Numbered from the stretch's first letter, positions 11,210 through 22,869 are shown. The stretch: DNA of 64,000 bases from Emergomyces orientalis (GCA_002110485.1 MOWL01000076.1:61411-125410); one strand, 5' to 3'. A program made the numbers and translations. Notes: generated by a model not told the origin, from the sequence alone.

Positions 11210-11496
11210 TCAGACATCTGAGAGATAGTGAGTGGTGTTTGTGTGCACAGATGTAGAAGCACTTACGCGCAACACAGTACGGCTCAAGATTAATGCCGTA
11301 GCGATCCTTCGTTTTCTGCTCATGGCAGCCTTCCTTGGCGCATTCGTCTGATGGATGGCTTGTCAGTGAAGTCCATAGCCTGTGAATTCATTCTCTTACG
11401 GCTGTCGCAGTAGGTGCTGTTTTGCGCGCAAGTTCTGCCGCATTCCCCTTCAACTGGATCGTAGTACTCGCAACCGGAATTGGCAGCATGGGGCAT
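11210..11496 (-). CDS. Small Cys/His-rich protein, three exons
   Basis: The exons are the complement of 11400-11496, 11267-11347 and 11210-11217. Introns 11348-11399 and 11218-11266 have GTAAG donors and CAG acceptors and keep phase. The product is 61 aa, beginning MPHAANSGCEYYDPVEGECG and continuing with C..NSTYCDSHECAKEGCHEQ and ending near YCVAHV. The paired C...YC..H and C....C..H spacing looks like a small zinc-binding module. There is no signal peptide, so it is probably intracellular. A TATATATA box lies about 125 bp upstream. It is too short and too spliced for ordinary ORF finding. I recognise the Cys/His pattern but cannot assign a named family or function. Confidence 0.6.
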
Positions 11497-11617
11497 GGTG
11501 CTGGCAGGTGTTCGAAGGATTTCTAGTAGTCTCTTGGGGTACAAGATTGATAGGTGACTGGACTGGATGGAGAAATTGTGTTGAAGACGGAACGAAAGAG
11601 CTGTACTGCTGCACACC

Positions 11618-11631
11618 TCATATATATACCC
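11618..11631 (-). promoter_or_regulatory. TATA box for the small Cys-rich gene
   Basis: GGTATATATATGAG on the minus strand, about 125 bp upstream of the ATG at 11496, a usual fungal core-promoter distance. Confidence 0.5.
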
Positions 11632-12596
11632 TGTGTGCTGGATTGGAAAAGTGATGGTGCAGGCGTCAGTCTGCCTTCGGCGCCGCCCAGCTACGCCGCG
11701 GATGTGAGACCGAACACGAAACCTCGTCGTTGGGTGGCGTGGGAGGCGTGTCCTTCCAGAGGTCCTATCCATACCCCACGGGTGAGGGGCGATCTGCGAA
11801 AGGGCTCGGATCGAGCCCCTCCCGCTGCGCCGCGATAACCTAGTGTCTTGCGCCCGAAAGGTGATATCCAATGAAGACCGTGTTTACCGTGCATCCACAA
11901 CACATCCACTATCACTAACTTAGATAGGTTACGGATGTACTGAAGCGGTTCACGCTTGCGAGCAGATTCCCAGCGCAGGGTTCAGGTACCCATGAATTCG
12001 AAAGGGAGCACGGAGGATCAATTCCGCAAAATTTTCAGGAAAACGCGCGCCTCAAGCATCAAAAGAGGCCTTCATTACTCCAAGTCACGTATAATAGTAT
12101 TGATAATCCTGCTCAGGTACGGAGAACGGGATGCGCTCACAGAGAATGAGATCATGTAGGCTGCACCTAGCGCTTGGCTGACGCACACGCCTGTCGCTAA
12201 GAATATAGTAATTCGGATACGCCGAATGTCGTCGGAATGTAATTATCGTCATGTGTACCCCAAAGGCTCCTCGCCACGCCATCCTCGGCTCTCCTGGACA
12301 TTGCCTCCACCAATCGATACCTCCCCACCCGTATTTGCTTGTAGGTCACTGAGTTGGATTTTGGATTGAAAGATATGAGTGGTGCAAATTGCTGGGTATA
12401 TCCTGATGCTTATATATCCCTAGCTTTATGGATTCAGAGGGATGGAAAAATGGACGAGGTTGGACCAACTATTCTTTAAAATAAAGATATTCATTTTCAA
12501 TACTACATTCTATCACTGAAATCTGATTTCCCTTGCTTTCAGCAAGTATTGTCCTGATACAGTGTTTCCCTAGAAACCTTTGTGTGAAGATGGAAG
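11632..12596. other. Intergenic, nothing recognised
   Basis: Mixed-composition sequence. Open frames here are short and without motifs. TATA-like runs occur near 12410. Confidence 0.5.
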
Positions 12597-13418
12597 TTAC
12601 TGCTTCTTTCTTGGCCTTTTAAATATTTGTGTTTGTTCCGTAAAGGAGGTAGTTGGCGTTACACCTGCCGAGGCAATATGGCGCTGACTTGGCTGGCTGT
12701 CATCATCCTCGACTGCGAGCGCCGATTCGGAGTTGGATTGTTGGGAGTATTGACCTGACTGCGAAACGTCAAAATCCACATCAGGGGGGATCTGATCAAT
12801 TGCAGAGCATATTCTTTTAAAATGAGTTGGCATCCATATATCATAGACATTTCTCGTGAATTTGTACGCCGTCCATTTCTCTTTGCCATCCAGAGCAGTA
12901 AAATCGAACTTGTGGATTGGGTGGCGGTAAAAATTCGTCTTCTCTCCTTCAAGAACTGCATAGTAACCGTAGATCCTCACTGCCGTGTGGTCATGCGAGA
13001 CTGAGAAGGCGAGTATCTCTTGGTCGACCTCTTTTTCTCGCTTCACCAGTTTGAATAACTCAACAACGCCTCTCACTGCAAGAGTCATGCTGTGAGCGTT
13101 CTGTCGGTCTGCGATATCAAGCGCCACCTCGCCGCATTTTACCTCGCATGTTAGGAACGGAAAATGCATAGTGTCTGTTGCCATAAAAAATGAAGTACAC
13201 TCCCAGTCACCTATGAAAGGCTTGAGCTTCTCAAGTTGATCATCTGTAAATGCAGACCGCTTGAATCCCACAGAGTAATCAGGTTGTGGACGGGGTCCAC
13301 AGAAAGGGATGCTGTTGTTCCAGCCTTTATTAACACCTTCGTCCAAGCACTCCAGGTGAGTGGCCCCATACGTAGCTAGAGTGTCTGCAGATGGGACAAT
13401 CAATAGCCCAAGCAACAA
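12597..13418 (-). CDS. DUF7924 family protein (PD-(D/E)XK-like), N-terminus uncertain
   Basis: The frame is open for 273 codons with no upstream in-frame ATG before a stop, so either a first exon is missing or the 5' end is lost. The core is characteristic: GWNNSIPFCGPRPQPDYSVGF, KLKPFIGDW, MHFPFLTCEVKCG, then LDIADRQNAHSMTLAVRGVVELF, FSVSHDHTAVRIYGYY, and NFYRHPIHKFDFTALDGKEKWTAYKF. The E-V-K in TCEVKCG is the likely nuclease-like E-x-K half motif; activity is not shown. The tail is Ser/Gln-rich with a basic end (RPRKKQ). These fungus-specific proteins are often multicopy and lie in variable regions. It is divergent from the DUF3723 gene, with only about 190 bp between them. Confidence 0.75.
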   Translation of the reverse strand: MLLGLLIVPSADTLATYGATHLECLDEGVNKGWNNSIPFCGPRPQPDYSVGFKRSAFTDDQLEKLKPFIGDWECTSFFMATDTMHFPFLTCEVKCGEVALDIADRQNAHSMTLAVRGVVELFKLVKREKEVDQEILAFSVSHDHTAVRIYGYYAVLEGEKTNFYRHPIHKFDFTALDGKEKWTAYKFTRNVYDIWMPTHFKRICSAIDQIPPDVDFDVSQSGQYSQQSNSESALAVEDDDSQPSQRHIASAGVTPTTSFTEQTQIFKRPRKKQ

Positions 13419-13611
13419 CGGGACATAACTCGGTATTTATAGTGCGTAAGGAATTTGAAATGCCCCCTGGTGACGAAACAGGCCACACTTTTTCTGGCAC
13501 CTTCTACAGGGGTGACTCGGGTATAAGTATGTCGCTGGAGCGTGCAATAACACACAAATCCTCCTAAGACTCCAGGAATTTTTCTTCCAGTCTATCATAC
13601 TTAATTCAACC

Positions 13612-16600
13612 ATGGAGCGATCCATGTTCACTGATGCGGAACTACAACTGACAACGGAGCGGAGCGAAAAATACCAAGGAACCGCCAAAATCAGTCTGAG
13701 CCAAATTGGCTTCCATCCATCTCTATCCCGCGAGCTCGACCAAAAAAACGTGGAGCGATTGTGTGAAATCTTCAACAAGGATGGCTGTCGACGGCTGGAC
13801 ATCCATCACCATGTCACCGCTGTCGTCTCCCAGCAACACCTTGCGAACGCTCTGTGTGCAGCGCATGTGACAGCCCATGCACTGATGACTAATCCTCCTG
13901 ACCGATACCCCCCGCTTCAATTCCCCACAGGACAGATACGGTGTCTTCACGGTCAACATCGTCTGAAGGCTGGTGAGGAACTGCTACCACCCAGCGATCA
14001 GTGGTGGACTGTCGACCTTTATCTGGATGGTATGATTTACACGCTCATCCTTGCCCCTCTTTTTCTGTCTTGCACACCCCTGACGTGCTCAACACGCAGA
14101 TATCAGCTCTGGCCTTCAAGCGTCCCTTGTTGACGAATATTCCAACGAAAAACCACCAAGCGATGGCGAAGTCTACTGGAAAGTGCGCCAATATCAATAC
14201 GAGGCAAATGCCCGCTTTGAGGAGCGGTGGAAGTCCCGGCTATCGAGCAACAAAGCCAAGCGTCTTCGGCAACTCTCTTCGCCTGCCCACGTCGATGTCC
14301 GTGCTGCGTTCGATGCGTTGCTGGCAATCCCCGGACTGTGGAATGGAATGAATCTCGGCTCCCTTCACCGAGTGCTGGCGCTGAACTGCGATGAAGTCCG
14401 TTCTTCCCCGTCAACTCCCATAGTCTTCTGATGCTAATCCGCGTAGGAAATCGTCACCTACCTGGCACACGTGAAGCAATTCTGGTCCTCTCTCGTGGAC
14501 GATGACCGCTATAAGATGACGAAAATCGACCTCCATACGGTGGAAATCCTACAGCTTTTGGCCCCCGGGGTTTCTCGCAAGGATGCGAAGACCGTGCGGT
14601 GCGTTGTTCTAGGTGGCGAGGCCTTTGCCAATTTCAACGACTCCGACCATGCCGCTATCTGGAACAAATTGCAAGGATCGAGAGAAATCATCCCGTCCCT
14701 TCACACCTTCTTTCAGGACATCTATTATCTCGAGGCGTGCGCCAACTGCGTGAAGCGACTGGTTGTCCTCAGCAGACTTCGTCCCACACTCCGAAGCGCT
14801 GTGTGGGGCAGCCTTAAACCTCCCGATCCTGCGGTCGGATATTGTATGATCCAGACATCGGAGACTGGCCAGCGACGTTCGGGCTCTCCGGCCCAACGTG
14901 CGGAGCTTGGGTACCGACAGCTTTGGCTGTACGCGATGCGCCATTATCCGAAAATGCCCAGGGAGCCAGAGAGTGACGATCTCGTGGCGAAACCTGGTCA
15001 CGAAAAGGCCGACGAGACAGCGCTCCATGAGATGGCCGTCCTTGCATGAAAACTTGGTTTTGACTCTACGCGAATCACAGATCTCATCGAACTATCTCCC
15101 GATCGTCAGATCACGCGGGCTGTCCTCCTGAAAGCACGGGATCCGGAGCGGTTTCGATACGACAGTGGGATATTTGAGACCCTTATTGGCCGCATCGCAG
15201 AGTGTTTCTCTCTTGCTGTCCCCGTTGAGCGCCAGCTCTCTTGCGATTTCACCTCTGGCAGCGAGGCGAAGCTAAATGCTCGGTGTGGGCTGCCGCATGT
15301 CAGAGCGCAGCAGCAAGACCGTCGGTTTCTCTTCATCGACCAACTGCATACTGATGAAATTCCGGCGGGCGGGAAGGTCTCCACGTTGTTCGTGAGACGA
15401 TGCGTCTATTTTGCCTTTTTTGGCAAGCCACTGACATCCCCCCACCATAGTCGGGTTGGAGCTGCCCCTTTAGGAAGTGATCCGTCCAATTTGCCAATGT
15501 CGCCGCTTTTCATACCCGATGACAGTCCACTTGCAAGATTCGGACAGGCTCCTTTGCTGGAAAACGATGGTTATACCGCTATTGACCATGGCGAGCTAGG
15601 TCCAATGCAGCTGGCGGTGGCACAGAGGGCCACTGCCGAAGAAACCCGAGTCCACACAGAAGTGGAAGAACGGGAGATCGCCTTGCAGGCCGAACAAGCA
15701 CGAGAACAGGCTGCCGACGAAGCCCAGTGTCAAACAGAGGCTGAAGAGACGGCAGCGGCTGAGGCTTCCAAGAGGCTTGCCCAATGTCAGAAGGAAGCCG
15801 AAGAAAGAGCAGCAATCGAGCGTTATGCCGCGGAACAGGAACAGCTTCGACAGGAACAGCTTCGACAGGAACAGCTGAGGCAGGAAGAGGAGGAGGCAAG
15901 AGCGGCCGCCGAACATTATGCTGCGGAACAGGAACAGCTTCGACAGGAACAGCTGAGGCAGGAGGAGGAGGCAAAAGCGGCCGCTGAACGATATGCCGCG
16001 GAACAGGAACAGCTGAGGCAGGAGGAGGAAAGAGTGGCTGCCAAACGATATGCTGTGGAACTAGAACAGTTTCGCCAGGAGGAGGAGGAAAAATTGGCCG
16101 CTGAACGATATGCCGCGGAACAAGAACAGCTGAGGCAGGAGGAGGAGGCAAGAGCGGCCGTTGAACATTATGCTGCGGAACAGGAACAGCTTCGACAGGA
16201 ACAGCTGAGGCAGGAGGAAGAGGCAAGAGCGGCCGCCGAAGAATATGCCGCGGAACAGGAACAGCTGAGGCAGGAAGAGGAGGCAAGAGCGGCCGCTGAA
16301 CAATATGCTGCGGAACAGGAACAGCTTCGACGAGACGCGGAAGAAGCCGCAGCTGAGCAAGTTAAATGAGAGCAGATTCAGCGTGAAGAAGAGGAAAGGC
16401 ATACTGCCGAGAGAGCTGAACAGGAACAGGTTCAAAAGAAGGCCGAGGAAAGGGCAGCTATTGAGCACGCGGCTGGAGAAGCGCGTCTTCAACAAGAAGC
16501 GGAAGAAAGAGCTGTTGCTGAGCAAGCAGATCAAGAGCGGCTTGCGAGAGAGGCAGCGGAGCCAGTACAGCTGCAGCCGGGGGAAGAAGAAGAGAGGGCG

Positions 16601-17311
16601 GCTGTTGGCAAAGCCGTAGAGGAGACGCACACTCCACGGCCCGTCACACAACTCGACTTCGCGCCCTTCATGCCCATTAAGGGTGATGGCACTCACAGCC
16701 CCGTTGACCCTGCAAGCACCGAGCGAGCGACGAACGTCGCAGACCCCCCTCCAGAAGTTGCGAGTCGAAAAGTTGCTGAACGCACCCCCGGATCGACACG
16801 GTTGGAAACGCCAGTCTCCCAAACGCGGCAGGGTAAGCTGCGGAGACCTGGAGGCATCCCAAAAGCTTCAGAGAGAGGTGTTTCTCCACAGGGGACTGCG
16901 AGGAGAGCCGCTGCCGAACGATCTTTGAAAACGGGTAACAGACTCCAACACTTGCAGCCAGATTCGCAGCTTCAAGGGGCATCCAGGCTCGAGGATGTGT
17001 CAACCGGTGCTAGAACGGTCATGATCATTTTCAAGGCTCGCGAGCAAGGGAATTGGGTCGACACTTATGAGATGATTATTAACCTGTCCGAGCCTTCCGA
17101 CTGGTCCATGGTGGAGCGAATGGCTAAGAAGGATGCTCGGAACCGACAGGCGACCTTCTATGACAAGGACTTGAAACCGATCGCTCCTGTACAGTGCTTT
17201 GACGCGGCCATCGAAGATGGGACCAACACCATCTTCATGGCGTTTGGCGGGGAGCTGAACGTCGACGAAGAGATGGTGGCGTCTGTGTCACAGAATGCTG
17301 ACAGTGAATGA
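13612..17311 (+). pseudogene. DUF3723 protein with long coiled coil, two in-frame TGA
   Basis: Exons 13612-14029, 14100-14395 and 14447-17311 join in frame (1,193 codons with the stop). Introns 14030-14099 and 14396-14446 have GT/AG ends. The N-terminal domain reads GTAKISLSQIGFHP, RLCEIFNKDGCRRLD, IRCLHGQHRLKAGEELL, then DLYLDDIS across the first junction, and later SLHTFFQDIYYLEACANCVKRL and FVRRCVYFAFFG, matching fungal DUF3723. From about 15815 to 16600 it is an Ala/Glu/Gln coiled coil. The C-terminal domain (VMIIFKAREQGNWVDTYEMI ... IEDGTNTIFMAFGG) is well kept. TGA codons at 15047-15049 and 16367-16369 interrupt an otherwise intact frame, plausibly CGA-to-TGA. Alternatively it may still be expressed as shorter products. 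DUF3723 genes are frequent Starship cargo; the molecular role is unknown. Confidence 0.8.
15815..16340 (+). repeat. Tandem coding minisatellite (coiled-coil repeat)
   Basis: Imperfect repeats of about 50-85 bp encode units like RYAAEQEQLRQEEEARAAAE, with the inner pentamer EQLRQ further duplicated. Copies are near-identical at DNA level, suggesting recent slippage or unequal exchange. Confidence 0.85.
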
Positions 17312-18344
17312 GAACAAGAGAGAAAGACCAAGCATCATGCATGATCAAAATGCGGGGAAATCCTGGGGGCCTTTGGCCGCGGGTCCTCGGTCGCCACAGG
17401 ACCAGAGAAATCGATTCAATGGCCTCCGCCGTCCACAGGCCAGCATGGCCACAAGTTGGCCGTCTTTGGGCCTACCAGGTCCATGGACCGCGATCTATGG
17501 ACCTGTCGGGTCTATTGGCTCCTACCTCCAGCATGGCGACATAGTACCCCTTCCCTTGGTCATTGTGCTAGGGACCACCTGATGTAGTCCCTGGCCTTTT
17601 GTCAACCTTCTTCTGCCACTGTGACTCTGGCCTGATTGGACTTCGGCCCTCGGGTAAGAGAGGTTGAACGTGGTTGGTTATTATGATATATCTAGTGCTA
17701 ACCGATACATGATATTAAGGTGGGATGAAATGGGAGCCAAGCAGCCGAAAATAAACGAAAATTAACAAGTTGACCTTGAACAGATACGGTTTTTAACTGA
17801 AGTACTTATGTCCCTATACTTCGATGAGCTACATGGGTGGCGAAGAACAGAATGCTGACTAATCTTACTGATAACCCTAAATTGTCTATTCCCGGTATGG
17901 TGAGCTTTACTCTGAGCAAGCGACAACGGGTTGCTGTATCATTATTGCTTGAGATTGATACCAACCGCTGTTGCAATTATGTCATTATTACTGAATTATT
18001 ACTAATTACTCAATATCCTAGAAGATGATGTTGAGTTTTCGATGATATCACATGGTCAATAGAGTTAGAGCTTCCCTGCACATCAAAATCTCCTTCTAAT
18101 CTGGATGAGACTTTACGGCGCAGGTAATTTTTATGTTGTTCCAATTGCAACAGTATTAGCAGATAGGAATTTGAATACATCTTTGAATTAGCTGAACCAT
18201 AAAATATCTAGTAATGAAAAACAATTATATTTAAATAGAGCAAATGCCGACCAGCGGGTATTGCTGCGAAGATGGAGCAAAGAAATAGTATATAACCGCT
18301 TGTTCCGAAGCCAAAAAGAGTTGTGCAATAGCAATAGTTTATCC
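17312..18344. other. Intergenic between convergent DUF3723 and DUF3435 genes
   Basis: 3' flanks of two convergent genes. There is no supported gene, and the right half (17690-18340) is AT-rich. Confidence 0.5.
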
Positions 18345-21137
18345 TCAAACAAATGTGAAAGGGAAATGGAAAGGCAGATGAGAATGTGAGGAATTGTGAA
18401 TGATCTGTGAGATGAGTGGGGGCTTCCAGGCACACATGAAACTCCCATCTTGATGATTGGCCTCCTCGCACTGGTTGCTGCGCGGGGACCAAGATGGTTG
18501 GGAGCCCGGTGGCAGACAGCCAGTCGAGGCACCGGGTTCACCGGATTGTGCGAGCATCCTGTACTTGGGCGAACGTGTAACGGTTCCGTGTGCAGTTTCC
18601 GCATGGAGCAGAAGATCTTTCAGGGTTTTCAGCCTCACGTTGCAGATATCGCAATCCATCGGCTGGAAATTCTTCAGATGCCGCCTCTGAAAATGTTTGG
18701 TCAGGTCCCCCGGTTCACGGAATGAATAGACTCGGTCCGTCAGCAAGAGTTTGGTGTTCTGCAAACAGAGAAAGCATATTTTGGGTCGCTGTTCCGTCTG
18801 GACCGCTTGAACGGCCGACTCAAGGAGCGTGTTGGATGATGGCTGGGCCATCACTTCCACCTTGACGGCGGCCATTGGTTTCACGGTGGGAGGCTTGGGG
18901 CTGGAGCCACGACCACGTCGACGGCAGAGCGGCCCCTCTTCAGCACCGCAGTATGCACTGACAGCGTGGATGGCGGTGATCCGTCGTTGCAGTTCCGCCT
19001 CTGAGGTCTTTGGCGGCAGCGTTAGGACCGCGTCGATCATGATCATCTGTTCGGGCGTCATGTACCCAGACCGCTCCAGTGCACTTCTCACGTCCTCATC
19101 GACGACCTTTCCGGAGAGCTGCCGCTCGCTGTCGATCACAGGTTGTTCCTGCCGGTATCGCTCTAGAATCTTACGCTTGAGCTCGATCCTCGCGCGTTGC
19201 TTCTCGCTGCGGAGCCGGTGAATGGCCTTGTGATATCTCTCATCTCGCCTCTCGTGCTTCTCAACCCGGCGCCTGTATTTCGCTTCCCATCGCCGGTCTT
19301 TCTCGGCCTTCCGCCGGTACCTCTGTCCCACCCGACCCCGGAGCCAGCTTGCGGTAGAGTCACGGCGCTTCTTCAGGTGTGCGACTATTCGAGCGATCTT
19401 CAGGATGTGTGGCTGGTCATTTACCGATCTCGACTGCTCCGGCGTCAGCTTCCACGGTCGGCGAGGGTCGATGGACCGGCTCATCGAGCACACCATCCTC
19501 ATCAGCGCCTTCTGCGGCTCGAGGCCACGGTAGATGCTGAGGACATCAGCGGTGATGTTTCGGTCCAGATAGTGTTTGAGGAACGTATCGATGCTGGCGT
19601 GCTGGAGCATCAGGTTCTGGAGAGAATCGCTCACGTCCGCTGTTCGACGGCAGCATCATCAACAGGCATGCTCACTCTCGAAAAGGGAAGGGGAGGAAGG
19701 GACAAATGAACACTCACGGCTCTCGTTAAAACCCTTCGCCGCTGCATCACGGAGGACATAAGGCTTCGTGACCTGCTGGAAGCCCGTGATCTCGCCGCCC
19801 TTTCTCATCCGAGTCCGCACCGACGCTGTGGTCAACCGGATCTCATGCGCAATCCGGACGCCACCTCCTTCGCGGACGGCCGAGCAGAAGACGAACAGAT
19901 CCGCCAGATCATCCCGCAGCGGTAGTTCCTGCTGGTTGAGTTCATTCAGGACGCCCAGGCTGTAGAGATCCTCGGGGCGTCTGATGCCTGGTGACTTGAA
20001 TGCCCGGATGTGGAACAGCATCCCCAGAAGGAAGACATGAGGACTGAGCACCAGAGTTGGGTCGTAGATGATCTCCGGAAGCCAAAAAGTGTTCCTGAAC
20101 GGGGAGTTAGTCAGCTCGTGAAGAAACAAGGCGGCCATGGAGCATGGGGGAAAACTTACGCATCCTTCATGCCCAAGAAGGTCTTGGTGAAGTGGGCGGT
20201 CAGCCCGACGCACAGACGGGGTGCGCTGGAATGGGGGTCCCGGACCAGCGTGAGCTCCAGATCCCGATACCGAAGCTGGGTCAAGGCATCTGGCCGATTG
20301 CCCGTGACGCCCGCGACCTGGCAGAAGAGGATCAGCTCGACGCGCAGCCAGCCGACCAGAAACTCCATCTCGTTCGTGACCAGAAGCACGCGGAGGTACT
20401 CCGCCAGGTTGTCAATGTACATGGGCTCCCCCGGCCTCTTCTCGCGGCTGAGCTTCTTCTCATCGGCGATGAGCTCGATCACCTGCCGCAATAGTTTAGA
20501 CGGAGATATCAAAAGGAGAGGATCAGATACCAGGGTGGGAGCCACATTACATCCTGTGCTTGTGCCATGATCAGAGGATCGATGCTGTCATCCATGTCTT
20601 GCTTATAGATCTGGGAGAATTGCTTCCAGAAGGTTTCCAGGAAGCTGACGACTTGGATCCCCGGCCGCCTTCTTCCCCCTTTGCCGCGACACTGGTCGCA
20701 GGCCCAGCTAAGGAACCCTTTGAGGGATTGGATCGAGAGGGTCCGGTAGGCGTCGAGCACATCCCTCCTCATGTATTCGCAGTATCTGAGAGCCTCCACG
20801 GTTAGCGGGTTGGTTTGGGCCACACTTGAGATCACACTCACCGGTGCCAGTGGTCTCGGACTCTATTCATGCTATCAACTGTGGTTTTCTTCAAGCGGCG
20901 CTGCCGGAGTCGTTTGACATCTAGAGTAGTCTCCTCAGCCTCATAATGTTTGGGAGGAGGAAGCTTGTCATCTTCTGAGATCTCCGCATCACTGTCATCA
21001 CTGTCCTCACTGTCCTCGCAATCGGTCTCCTCGGTCCCGTCGGTATTTTCGTCGCTGTGGTCTGAGAACACATCATCGGCGTAGTCCGACTCGTCGTTGG
21101 AGGACTTGCAACCGTCAGCCTCATGGGAGGCGGGCAT
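18345..21137 (-). CDS. DUF3435 tyrosine recombinase (Starship captain-like), five exons
   Basis: CDS is the complement of 20842-21137, 20551-20785, 20160-20482, 19718-20094 and 18345-19639, 2,526 nt in all (841 aa). Introns 20786-20841, 20483-20550, 20095-20159 and 19640-19717 preserve phase. The start is ATG 21137; the frame is open to 21212 but has no earlier ATG. The N-terminus is strongly acidic. The catalytic core is visible: TGNRPDALTQLRYRDLEL (first Arg), PYVLRDAAAKGFN (second Arg region), and LQHASIDTFLKHYLDRN with the nucleophile Tyr. A basic coiled segment and a C2H2-like finger (MDCDICNVRLKTL ... LLHAETAH) follow. Captains catalyse site-specific integration and excision of giant Starship elements and lie at the element's 5' end reading inward. 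That would put an element edge just right of 21.1 kb. A solitary DUF3435 relic is the alternative, but the gene looks intact. Confidence 0.88.
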
Positions 21138-21622
21138 GCTGGAAGTCAGGCAAGAAGGAGCCCCGCCGACGACACTGAGGGATCGGAGTGTGGGCGGACG
21201 AGGATAGAACACAGAACAGGGGAAAGATGAGAGGAAGGATGATGGTGTGATATGGAAATGATGACAAGCTGGAAGAATTCATTGATGAGAATCGCGCACA
21301 CATCTGAAGTGAAATGAGAAGAGTAGAAGACCACCTCTCTTCCCTGGAGGGAAGATGGCGACTGGCAGAGGGGAAGCGATCCATTTTGAGTCGCCCGGCA
21401 CGAAAAAAGCGTGGCCTCTGGTTTGGTGTGAGAGAGGGTGGTTGAGGTGAATGAAAACAGGCTGGCAGAGGAGCATTTCAAAGGTGGTGCAGCATGGCCA
21501 TCACTCTGATTGGATGCGTGCATGTTGGAGGAAGGGTGCGTGGTGGCACAGCTTGGCAAGTGGACGTCGCAAAATGGCGACGGGACCAGGTTCTTTCGGC
21601 CGCCCGCCTGCCATCACATCGT
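21138..21622. other. 5' flank of the DUF3435 gene, candidate Starship edge
   Basis: Moderately GC-rich, no gene. The composition flips to AT-rich near 21620 where a LINE fragment begins. If the DUF3435 gene is a captain, the element terminus and target site should lie here or just beyond. Confidence 0.45.
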
Positions 21623-22521
21623 TTAATTCAGTAAAAAGCTTGCATTGTATTCTGATGTTGTAGTCAGAACTAAAGAGTTTCCAAAAAAGAATTTTTCAAT
21701 AGAAGAAATAACAGTTTTTATTTGATTTTCTTCAGTCATGAGTTGTTCTTGAAATGCCTGATTTATTTCATTTCTGATTTGAAAAATCAGATTTGAGTTT
21801 AAGAGACTATTTGATTTTAAGATTTCTCTATTAGAAAGTTTTAGAATAAATCTGTTTTTTTTCATTTCTTGTATTTTTCTTGTGTGTAGATTCTTTTTTT
21901 CATTTTTTTCAATCAAAATGAAATCAGATTCATCTGATTGTACTGCTTGTTGCACATTATTAGATAATAAGTCTTTTTTCAGAGCTTGAGCATAGGTTTT
22001 TTCCACTTTTGAATTATTTTCCACTGAATCAGTAGTGGAAGAAAGATTGAAAGTGGTGTTATTTACAGAGTTTGAAGAATTTACATTATCAATAGTAATT
22101 ATATTACTAATGATAATTTTTAATTCTTTAGAAATTTTCAGTTTGTATTTTAGAATTTCATTTATCTGTTTTGCTTGAATAAGTAGTAGATTTACTACTT
22201 TATCATCTTGCTCTTGAATGCATTGATTCTTCAGAATTTCAGCTACTTTCTGAAGATTTTCAATATCATTTATTTCCTGTTGCAGTTGCTCTTTTTTTCT
22301 TTTTTTTATAAGTTCTATATCAGGGATTTTTTCAAGAAAAATATCATTTTCTTGAATTGATGACATCATATTTACAGAAGCAGATGAATTTGACATAATT
22401 CAGACTATTTTTTCTACTAGTGATAGTAACTAGATTAGATTTTTCTAGAGAATCTAATAAACTGATATTGATTTTTAGAGATAAATTAATTAAATCTTCA
22501 CAGACTTCTTTCTTGTGCTAC
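21623..22521 (-). mobile_element. LINE 5' fragment (5'UTR + N-terminal ORF1), LINE-B relative
   Basis: A 257-codon frame (21623-22396) is clearly related to the first third of the LINE-B ORF1 at 45726-47288 (shared layout SVNMM, IEL/IEIxKKRKKE, ENLQKxA, QAxQxNEIxKxKLxIS), but only about half of the residues match, so it is another subfamily. Its upstream 120 bp are very similar to 47335-47462, both ending at TTCTTGTGCTAC. This fixes the common 5' end of these LINEs. The fragment stops at 21623 against single-copy sequence, and its 5' end directly abuts the LTR at 22522. It lacks EN, RT and RNase H, so it is immobile. Confidence 0.8.
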
Positions 22522-22869
22522 TGAAGTGGAATAAGGGGTTGTGCGCTTTTGGCGGCACGTGGGCAGGAGCAGCGGGATTGTAAGGAGGTTGATAAGTTCA
22601 CTGTGTATACAATATTCTATTCAACGAGCTATCCAAATAGCAATACAAAAGAACACGTAGGAGATTCAAATATAGAAGAAGAACAAGCAATCAATCACAT
22701 ATTAAATCACATAATCAAAAAGGAGCAATCTCACTGCTCTGCGTACAATCAATCTTCGCCGAATCCACACGTGTGTCAAAGGATAATGGGAATATGAGGC
22801 AGCCATGCCAAACAAATATATGAGGCGGTCTCGGTGAAAAGTAATACCATGCTGAGATTCCCCACCACA
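22522..22869 (-). repeat. Gypsy-1 3' LTR (348 bp)
   Basis: Plus strand starts TGAAGTGGAATAAGG and ends ATTCCCCACCACA. Short open frames in this and the other LTR copies recur only because the LTR recurs and are not genes. Confidence 0.9.

Noticed and set aside
15579..16286. Long proline/leucine-rich open frames on the minus strand opposite the DUF3723 coiled coil
   Set aside because: They mirror the Glu/Gln repeat on the other strand; repeat composition keeps all frames open.
17837..18028. Short frame between DUF3723 and DUF3435 as a gene
   Set aside because: No motif, AT-rich, no splice support; probably 3' flank.
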